From a virus, in the IMG/VR virus record IMGVR_UViG_3300047462_000696, positions 1 through 38,376 of that record: 38,376 nucleotides of DNA; one strand, 5' to 3'. A program made the position numbers and the translations under genes. The notes beneath the pieces were generated by a model, which was not told where the DNA came from, searched no databases, and saw nothing but the letters and a program-made list of their open reading frames with translations. The stretch's first letter is position 1. Every line of letters starts with the position of its first letter. Shown one piece after another: positions 33,101 to 38,376 of the stretch.

Positions 33101-34584
33101 ACGGCAGCTCACTTGCCAGCCTGATCCTGACCGGCAAACTTCCGGTGAACGAATTCAGCGCAACTGGAGCCGGAGCGCCGGGCATTGGATCGATTTCGCA
33201 GAGCACGACGGGCGGATCGCTGCCAGCCAACATCACCCTTTGGGCTGGGGTCTGCGCCATCGATTCGACCGGGGTTCCTTCGGTTCCATCCAACATCGCT
33301 TTCATCGGAACTGGGGCAGCGTCGGGTGGTACGTTTACGCTCGACGACATCACGTGGCCAGCGGTCGCGGGCCTCGTCTCTTACGTGCTGTTCGTCGGAA
33401 CGCAGCCCGACCTGATCTGCGCCCAAGCGACCGGCACGTTGACCGCTGGTACAGGCAATACTTACACGCCCGGGTCGATCACGTTCGGTGGCCCGGTGCT
33501 GCGCTCGACGTGGGCTCTTCCATCTCCCTATGTCGGAAAGGTCCGCATCAAGGCCAAGCTGTTGATACACGCTGGCGTGGCGGGCATCGCGGTCACCAGC
33601 GTCTCGACCAACACGCTCGTCTCTGACGAACTGATCGATACTTCGTCCACTCCGTACAACTTCACCGGAAGAAAGCTATCCCTGATCGGCAGGCCAGACG
33701 GAAGCACGCCATTCGCCAGCTTCAACATCACCGCGCACGTGCCGTCAACCGGAACGCTCACGCTGGACCGCGACCCGACCGGGATCGTGAACGTGGGCGA
33801 CGCCGTGGTCGTTCGCAACAAAGCGTCGGGCCTTTCGAGCACACCGGCCTCGGTCACCCAGATCACCGACCCCGGCTATCAGAACGTCACCTACAGCTAC
33901 AGCGGCATGACGCCCGGCGTGGAGGTGGGGAATCTCATTCGCGTGATCGCCGGTACCGGTCGCGGCCAAACACCCAGCACGATCACAGCGAACACACCGA
34001 CGCAGCTAACCTTCCAGCCGCCACTGCTGATGGACGACACATCGATCTGGATCGTCGAAGCGCCCGCATGGGCCTTCACTGCGGATTCGACCAGCATCGA
34101 CAACGCGAACCCGCTGACCCCGGTAAGCCTCTCGGTGCCGACCGCCAACTTCATCGAGCAGGCCATGCTTATTGCCGGTTTCACAGTGGACGTGAACGGC
34201 AACGAATCCCCGGACGGCGATCAGCCTTTCCGCGAGGATTGGATCTATGGCGTGGTCGGCTCACCGTCGGGCGCGATGAAGATCTCGATTCCGGGCACCC
34301 TCGCCATCGGGAGCAATCTCGGACCGGCGGCGTTCTACACTTCCGCGGTCTCGTTGCAGAACGGCGTTACGTGCATGGTCAAGCAGGCGCCCATCGGCGC
34401 AGATCTCGTCATCCAGATGTATGCGGGAAGCACGCTGCTGTTTACGGTGACGATCACGGCAGGCTCCACGACCGGGTCCGCAACAGGCACGCCAGCTATT
34501 GGTGCCGAGACACCGGTCATCATCAACATCACCGCAGTCGGGACGACCTTCCCCGGGTCGGACCTCACTCTCGCTCTGTCATAG
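30175..34584 (+). CDS. Large composite tail-tip protein
   Basis: A 1469-residue protein. Residues about 1-130 resemble the minor tail domain also seen at 28781 (FGFSVERPVIVHRFGSLDAK, LKAFWESMQGPWKAFTYT). Residues about 130-300 resemble DUF2163 (phiJL001 gp84-like). A cysteine-rich stretch follows near 300-345 (RQCWKTYNDGINCPW, CDYYLESANGC), like the BR0599 family. The central part (about 600-920) is hub-like (FQGILSSQKPFRDWLTEVLN), and the rest is beta-rich with FN3-like repeats. It would form the tail tip and bind the receptor. In other phages these parts are separate genes, so this looks like a fusion. The start is ATG 30175. It precedes the fibre gene by 6 bp. Confidence 0.75.
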   Translation: MPDTIGRIAVPTVINSGQTFPLTTQYPFGFSVERPVIVHRFGSLDAKQEQRYYVGIGPRKFQFKRPNLDWTEANQLKAFWESMQGPWKAFTYTVPNPDGTTSSVLVTFEQVPISFEYLRNAVQVGLNLIEVVDPTAAPSYTISSTCTRFPSSTLSTALLSEVQQIVPLLHIRVRESAVPDIYLSDRRVTVGGQLHLPRLISIGEPGSDVLISQDIKGTSDNVRFTFANGDRVMTQLANDTDLKYAEIDLCLFHVNSGILLQLWKGVIQNFTSDGTPVFPVTCSDGFFQIMNQYPERQVSRQCWKTYNDGINCPWATRGHTSAAVTAAGGDPTSCDYYLESANGCQVHGMSPYFGGHQADPQGVVIKDDSTGFLGFGRNTVTATSIISDTVWGLALPEIWCNSGGNPLFAFLATAMMVDYRDESGYADSLGILGAGPLGGFTASMVVTNADGYRYVVAPMVDGYLWQGLQVNGNLNITKYQPGYGLRYVYGSDPAVSTNDYFSLGQGSPQVWEPNVYAAGTAACEIRIVKSTTIQPSTPDQHQMTVPIDYGMWGWTWDQSGNRTAVRGLINPFWIAVNMLLRAMGLYGDPSTGSNPAGGSGPASSAQLATFVLPSLIVGDGSGAAEIAADTVAAILGGGTETQFQFQGILSSQKPFRDWLTEVLNCCLGFYTWEFGKLKLGCRINASAADAYTLANSLFQSLRLTPIQSGFEHLVLSFADVAYQYQANTAEYCDKSHAAYYGRAGSPLTTQMHSAGCSTLSQALRIAATRTREEVGGVTPSEWRDARTAAWQTTLLGLGNEVGQVVSMTHPEIPGIHGTCNVSGSTATWVSGDPWTYAGTTTGDSELVNKVIMIGGSEVTITAVASDGSTVTTSPAPPSGSGLPFQVITMCFRIQRWSLKKDWSVQIEAQTVTASMYDLDVGPKPMDVVPAPMPALFYQIPLGPVWAPYQVQASSSDALFPGEWTFDSDQEYTTLADGSSLASLILTGKLPVNEFSATGAGAPGIGSISQSTTGGSLPANITLWAGVCAIDSTGVPSVPSNIAFIGTGAASGGTFTLDDITWPAVAGLVSYVLFVGTQPDLICAQATGTLTAGTGNTYTPGSITFGGPVLRSTWALPSPYVGKVRIKAKLLIHAGVAGIAVTSVSTNTLVSDELIDTSSTPYNFTGRKLSLIGRPDGSTPFASFNITAHVPSTGTLTLDRDPTGIVNVGDAVVVRNKASGLSSTPASVTQITDPGYQNVTYSYSGMTPGVEVGNLIRVIAGTGRGQTPSTITANTPTQLTFQPPLLMDDTSIWIVEAPAWAFTADSTSIDNANPLTPVSLSVPTANFIEQAMLIAGFTVDVNGNESPDGDQPFREDWIYGVVGSPSGAMKISIPGTLAIGSNLGPAAFYTSAVSLQNGVTCMVKQAPIGADLVIQMYAGSTLLFTVTITAGSTTGSATGTPAIGAETPVIINITAVGTTFPGSDLTLALS

Positions 34585-34590
34585 GACCTT

Positions 34591-37500
34591 GTGCCGACGG
34601 AAGCAATCCACAAACTGGAGCCTCACCGGACGCTGTACCTGCGGGGCTTCGACCGCCGCGGATGCGCCGCGTCGCTTAACAATGCCTCGGCCTCGGCCTT
34701 CACCGTCAGCGGCGTATTCAGCGATCAGGCCGACTTCGCCGTCCTTGTGCTGTTCGACGCCGATGATCAGTTCGGGCACCTGTTCACCACGAGGTACCTT
34801 CCCGACTTCTCGCTCAGCGGCGTCACGCTCGATTTCGATCTCGCGATCACCAGCGCGCAGAATCCCGTCAGCCGCAAGTACCAGTCGGTTCCGTGGGGCG
34901 CGATCAGCTACATCACGAAATCCGAATCGCCGGGCACCGTCTCGTTGCAGCCGATGGCGACTTCGGCGACCGGTATGGCCGCAGCCTCGGCGACGTTCAC
35001 TGTGAATGGTTCGCCGGTCGGATACGACCGGATCGAGCTCGTCTATCTGAGCAACGTCGTTTACGATTTCATCGTGCCGGGTAACCCGAACCCGGTGACC
35101 TTTTCGTTCTACGGCGGGCATCCGGCGGGAACCCACACGCTCACCATCGGATCGAGCACATACAGCTTCACGGAAGCCACGTCCGGTGGATCGTCCGGGG
35201 CGGCCATCGCTTCCGGACTGGCTGCCGCCGCGTCTGGCGATCCCAACTGCTACGCCTCTGCGTCCAGCAACAGCGTGACGCTAACCGTTAAAGCGAACAC
35301 GGGTGCACTCGTCACGGTGGGAGCATCCGACGGCAACGGCTCCACGCAGATGTGGCTCGCCACCAATCCTCCGCAATACATCGCAGGGGTGATGGCCGCG
35401 TACATCAACGGGACCAACTGGAACTCGATAGGCCCAACGACCGCACTCATGGCGACAGTGAGCGGTGCGAGCTTCACCGTGTACGCCGCGCGTTACGGGA
35501 CGGTCAACACCTCAGGCACGTCCGTGAGTTTCGTCTCCGGCCAGAACTTCCTGGGATCGCAGACCGGCGACCCGATCATCATCAACGGGGCAACATACGC
35601 AATCGCCTCTGTGGTGTCGCCAACGTCGGTCACGCTGACAACTTCGGCTGGCGCACAATCCGGCGCGAGCTATCTCGCGCCCGGTGGCGGCCGCGACGGC
35701 AACTCCATCGAGTTGCTGGAAATGCACAAGACATCAAGCACATACCTGACGCCAGCGGGTGCATCCAAACTTACCGGCGGCGCTGACCCTTCCTCCGTCC
35801 ATTTCCACATCGACTTCACTGCGAGCGGAATCGACTCGCTGCGCCAGGCGTGGCTCACCTTCGCGCCCGCGCTGAACTACGATTCCGGGTCCGTCAATCC
35901 CACGCTGGTCGCTTATCAACCGGGTACGTGGAGCGTGGTGTTCACCAACTGGACCCTCTCCGGTCCCAGCAGTGTCCTGCCCCTGAAGATCGCAGGACCG
36001 GGTAGCGTGACGGTCGGGAGCCGCGACTTCTGGGCGAACTTCACGGGCACGGGCTGGAGCCTGCAGGCAGGCTTCTACCTCGGTGGCTTCGCGCGGATCT
36101 CCGCGAACCCGACCGACCATGTGACGGTCACGTACTCATGCCAGTACACGCACAACCTCTACGTCGGCACATCGCTCACTTCCGCGGGCGGCCAACTGAC
36201 AGTTACGCTGGACGGCGCGGCGCAGCCGACGGTGGATAACTACGCGGACACCGGTTCGCCGATTCAAACCCGCCGACTCATAGCGTCGAGTGTCGCGCCC
36301 GGCAGGCATGTGGTCGTCCTCACGGTATCGAGCACCCACAACTCGCTATCCACCGGCACAACTTGCATCTTCGACTATTTGCAGGCTGCGGTTCTGTCCG
36401 ACGTGCAGGCACCCGCGACGACCTATCCGAACGTCAACTGCGCCTGCGATTTCGATACCGCCCAGACCTACGCCATCGCGCCCGCGCGTGCCTTCTGGAT
36501 TCTGAGCAAGGCCGGATTCGCGGGCGACATCGACTTCTACTCAGGCGTTTTCTTCGCGTTGAAGCGCGTTCGTTCGGGCGGCAATTTTCATCAGGCCACC
36601 GTCACGATCTCGGCGGGGTCGAGCGGATTCAACCTCGGGTCTCTGTTTGGCGATGGCGACGCGATGTTTTTGACGGTCGGCGGCACGTCCTTCGGGGCGG
36701 CCGTATATCCGAACGACACCGTGTCCACTCTCGCGCAACGCTTCATCAACGCGATCAACACGCTGTTTATCGGCGTTTGTGCTGCACCAACTGGTACGGC
36801 GGGCCAGTTCACGGTTACCTGCCTGAGTCCGGTCAGCGGCTTCACGTTCTCTTCGAGCTTCGCGGCGGGCACCGGCGCGGCGGGCGCGAACCCATCCACC
36901 GGCTCGATCACCACCAGCGGCGACATTGAGGCGGGCAATGAGGGCGTCTGGCAGGTGGACGCATCGCAGACGCAGCCGCTCAACCGGGGGTTCACGGATT
37001 ATCTGACGGACTTCTGCGCGCAGGTGCAAGCGGCTGGCCAGACGATGACTGTCGCGTTTTCGCAGGAGTTGCTCGCCCCACCGGATGCCAACACTGCGGC
37101 GGGCGCGTGGGCACAGCGCTTCGCCAATGGTAACCAGGTCCTCACAGATACCGGCTTCGGGAGTTGGGGCGCTGGTCTCGTCGAGGCGGTGAGCGGGTCC
37201 AGCCCCATCACGATCCAGCAAACCGGACACGGCTACATCACGGGGAACACGGCCCACGTTGCTGGCTCAACGCAATCCGGCGTCTGGGCGATCACCGTCA
37301 CCGACGCGAATCACTATCAACTCACGACGCTGATCTCGGGCGGCTACACGCCCAGCGTGGGAGATGCGACGTTCATCGATCTTCAGACCACGCAATGCAC
37401 GTTCAATCCGTCCACTGTGACACCCTACCTGGCGGACTGCTACAAGCAGGCGGCGGGAATCATAAGCGCCGCCGGCCTCACGCCGTGGCTTCAGTTCGGT

Positions 37501-38376
37501 GAGGTGCTGTGGTGGTATTTCAGCGCGGTCCAGAACCTCGCGGTGGGATACGCGAGTTGGACGTCGCCGATTTCGATAGGTACGGTGGCTCCCCACAACT
37601 TGTCCACCGGCCAGAGCGCGATCCTCGCCGGTGTCAAGGGCAACACGGCGGCGAACGGAGACCAGACGATTACCGTCACCGACACCACCCACTTTACGCT
37701 CAATGGCACGAGCGGGAACGGGAATTACGTCGGCGGAACCGGGACGTGCAGCGGCGGAGGGATGGCCTACTACGACGCATACACCGCGCAGGCCGCCGAA
37801 ACCGCGCTGGGCCGATCGCTCGCCGCGTTCTACACGCAGGATGACGATCCGACCATCAACGGATCGGCGGACACGAACTTCCTGGCCAGCCTGATCAAGA
37901 GCCACATCGATGCGATCCGAACAGCGGTCCTCGCTGTCTATTCCGGCGCGAAGTTCGAACTGCTCTGGCCCTACGACGTGAACTTCACGACCTGCTACTA
38001 CACGTCGGACGTCCCCTACCCGCAGGGCGGGCGGCTGAACCGCGCCGTCAATCTGCCTTCGCAGTATCTGGTGCAGACAGGCTCGGGTCTCGACCGCCTG
38101 AAGATGGAGGCGCTGTCGTGGGGAGCGACGTACCGGAACTTCACGAACGCGCAGGCCGCGATTGCCTTTCCGGTCACCACGCCCGGCAGTTGGCCGGTCT
38201 CCGCGACGGCATACCTGGTGCCGTGGTTCAACGGCGGCTGCCCTTGGCCGAGCGAACTCCTTCAGGCATTTAACCAGTCCGTCCCTCTCGTGTGCTTCTG
38301 GGCCTTCGACCACCTCTGCCTGTTCAGTTGGCCGTTGCCGTTCCCGACAAAGGTCGGGCGCTCGACGTTTTTATAG
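34591..38376 (+). CDS. Tail fibre / tip protein with C-terminal TIM-barrel-like glycosidase-type domain
   Basis: A 1261-residue, mostly beta-rich protein ending exactly at the last base of the window. The N-terminal part (about 1-160) binds the tail tip. Then follow repeated beta domains (THTLTIGSSTYSFTEAT, GDPIIINGATYAIASVVSP). The C-terminal 460 residues look like a TIM-barrel glycoside-hydrolase-type domain: FTDYLTDFCAQVQAAGQTMT, TPWLQFGEVLWWYF with a Glu that could be catalytic, AAFYTQDDDP and KFELLWPYDV. Two beta modules are inserted in it. It may cleave host surface polysaccharide. Start is GTG 34591, with AGGACC upstream. Confidence 0.7.
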   Translation: MPTEAIHKLEPHRTLYLRGFDRRGCAASLNNASASAFTVSGVFSDQADFAVLVLFDADDQFGHLFTTRYLPDFSLSGVTLDFDLAITSAQNPVSRKYQSVPWGAISYITKSESPGTVSLQPMATSATGMAAASATFTVNGSPVGYDRIELVYLSNVVYDFIVPGNPNPVTFSFYGGHPAGTHTLTIGSSTYSFTEATSGGSSGAAIASGLAAAASGDPNCYASASSNSVTLTVKANTGALVTVGASDGNGSTQMWLATNPPQYIAGVMAAYINGTNWNSIGPTTALMATVSGASFTVYAARYGTVNTSGTSVSFVSGQNFLGSQTGDPIIINGATYAIASVVSPTSVTLTTSAGAQSGASYLAPGGGRDGNSIELLEMHKTSSTYLTPAGASKLTGGADPSSVHFHIDFTASGIDSLRQAWLTFAPALNYDSGSVNPTLVAYQPGTWSVVFTNWTLSGPSSVLPLKIAGPGSVTVGSRDFWANFTGTGWSLQAGFYLGGFARISANPTDHVTVTYSCQYTHNLYVGTSLTSAGGQLTVTLDGAAQPTVDNYADTGSPIQTRRLIASSVAPGRHVVVLTVSSTHNSLSTGTTCIFDYLQAAVLSDVQAPATTYPNVNCACDFDTAQTYAIAPARAFWILSKAGFAGDIDFYSGVFFALKRVRSGGNFHQATVTISAGSSGFNLGSLFGDGDAMFLTVGGTSFGAAVYPNDTVSTLAQRFINAINTLFIGVCAAPTGTAGQFTVTCLSPVSGFTFSSSFAAGTGAAGANPSTGSITTSGDIEAGNEGVWQVDASQTQPLNRGFTDYLTDFCAQVQAAGQTMTVAFSQELLAPPDANTAAGAWAQRFANGNQVLTDTGFGSWGAGLVEAVSGSSPITIQQTGHGYITGNTAHVAGSTQSGVWAITVTDANHYQLTTLISGGYTPSVGDATFIDLQTTQCTFNPSTVTPYLADCYKQAAGIISAAGLTPWLQFGEVLWWYFSAVQNLAVGYASWTSPISIGTVAPHNLSTGQSAILAGVKGNTAANGDQTITVTDTTHFTLNGTSGNGNYVGGTGTCSGGGMAYYDAYTAQAAETALGRSLAAFYTQDDDPTINGSADTNFLASLIKSHIDAIRTAVLAVYSGAKFELLWPYDVNFTTCYYTSDVPYPQGGRLNRAVNLPSQYLVQTGSGLDRLKMEALSWGATYRNFTNAQAAIAFPVTTPGSWPVSATAYLVPWFNGGCPWPSELLQAFNQSVPLVCFWAFDHLCLFSWPLPFPTKVGRSTFL
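37182..37760 (+). repeat. Two inserted copies of a beta-rich module within the C-terminal enzyme-like domain
   Basis: Copy 1 (about 37182-37380) and copy 2 (about 37555-37760) encode related sequences: SSPITIQQTGHGYITGNTAH matches TSPISIGTVAPHNLSTGQSA, and ITVTDANHYQLTTL matches ITVTDTTHFTLNGT. Copy 2 carries GVKGNTAANG and NGNYVGG. They divide the TIM-barrel-like segments before and after them. They look like a mobile or exchangeable domain seen in other phage fibres. Boundaries are approximate. Confidence 0.55.

Noticed and set aside
37267-38313. 348-residue minus-strand frame opposite the tail fibre
   Set aside because: Antisense shadow rich in Arg and Val, with no recognisable domain.
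1-38376. Search for tRNA genes, CRISPR arrays, insertion sequences and terminal repeats
   Set aside because: I saw no cloverleaf pattern, no regularly spaced repeats with unique spacers, no transposase, and no shared sequence between the two window ends.

Overview
This 38.4 kb window is almost entirely a high-GC tailed-phage genome segment or prophage. It has the lambda-like structural gene order: terminase small and large subunits, gpW-like joiner, portal, protease-capsid fusion, decoration protein, head-tail joiner, tail terminator, tail tube, tail chaperone, tape measure, tail tip. No integrase, repressor, endolysin or tRNA gene is visible, so the element is probably cut at one or both ends. 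GC-rich codon use and the accessory gene types (DUF3489, zeta toxin, paired ParB-methyltransferases) suggest a soil bacterium, perhaps Acidobacteriota. That host guess is inference and not well supported.

Region by region: 1-3350 is an accessory or defence-like left flank. It holds a truncated type I methyltransferase (HsdM) fragment on the minus strand, a zeta-toxin-like kinase with a candidate antitoxin, and a coupled three-gene cassette (small ORF, SAP-domain protein, winged-helix/zinc-ribbon protein). That cassette ends in an array of CGTCCAGC repeats. 3459-6571 is an early operon in which each gene overlaps the next: unknown protein, ECF-like sigma factor, CHC2/TOPRIM primase, D5/P4-type SF3 helicase. 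It is followed by a symmetric array of CTGACGGGT repeats around a hairpin (6549-6662), a candidate origin or control site. 6701-10681 holds a sigma70-type promoter, small ORFs, two tandem ParB-DNA methyltransferase fusions and two small membrane/coiled-coil proteins, ending at a GC-rich terminator.

11292-38376 is the late morphogenesis block on the plus strand. Four genes on the minus strand interrupt it (13756-14553, 19997-20875, 23918-24622, 29224-30057), and a fifth, the DUF3489 gene at 10721-11191, lies just before it. These look like independently expressed cargo (moron) genes: two proteins of unknown family, a six-helix membrane protein and a lipoprotein with TPR-like repeats. The two largest tail genes end the window. 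One is a composite tail-tip protein of 1469 residues. The other, of 1261 residues, ends in a TIM-barrel-like domain that appears split by two copies of a beta-rich module.

The genes fit one programme. The early operon supplies a phage sigma factor and replication enzymes, the methyltransferases protect or mark DNA, and the late block builds a long-tailed virion. The reverse-strand genes could be expressed in the lysogen. The best candidates for undescribed biology are the SAP plus winged-helix/zinc-ribbon cassette with its repeat array, the symmetric repeat array at the end of the helicase gene, and the set of reverse-strand cargo genes.
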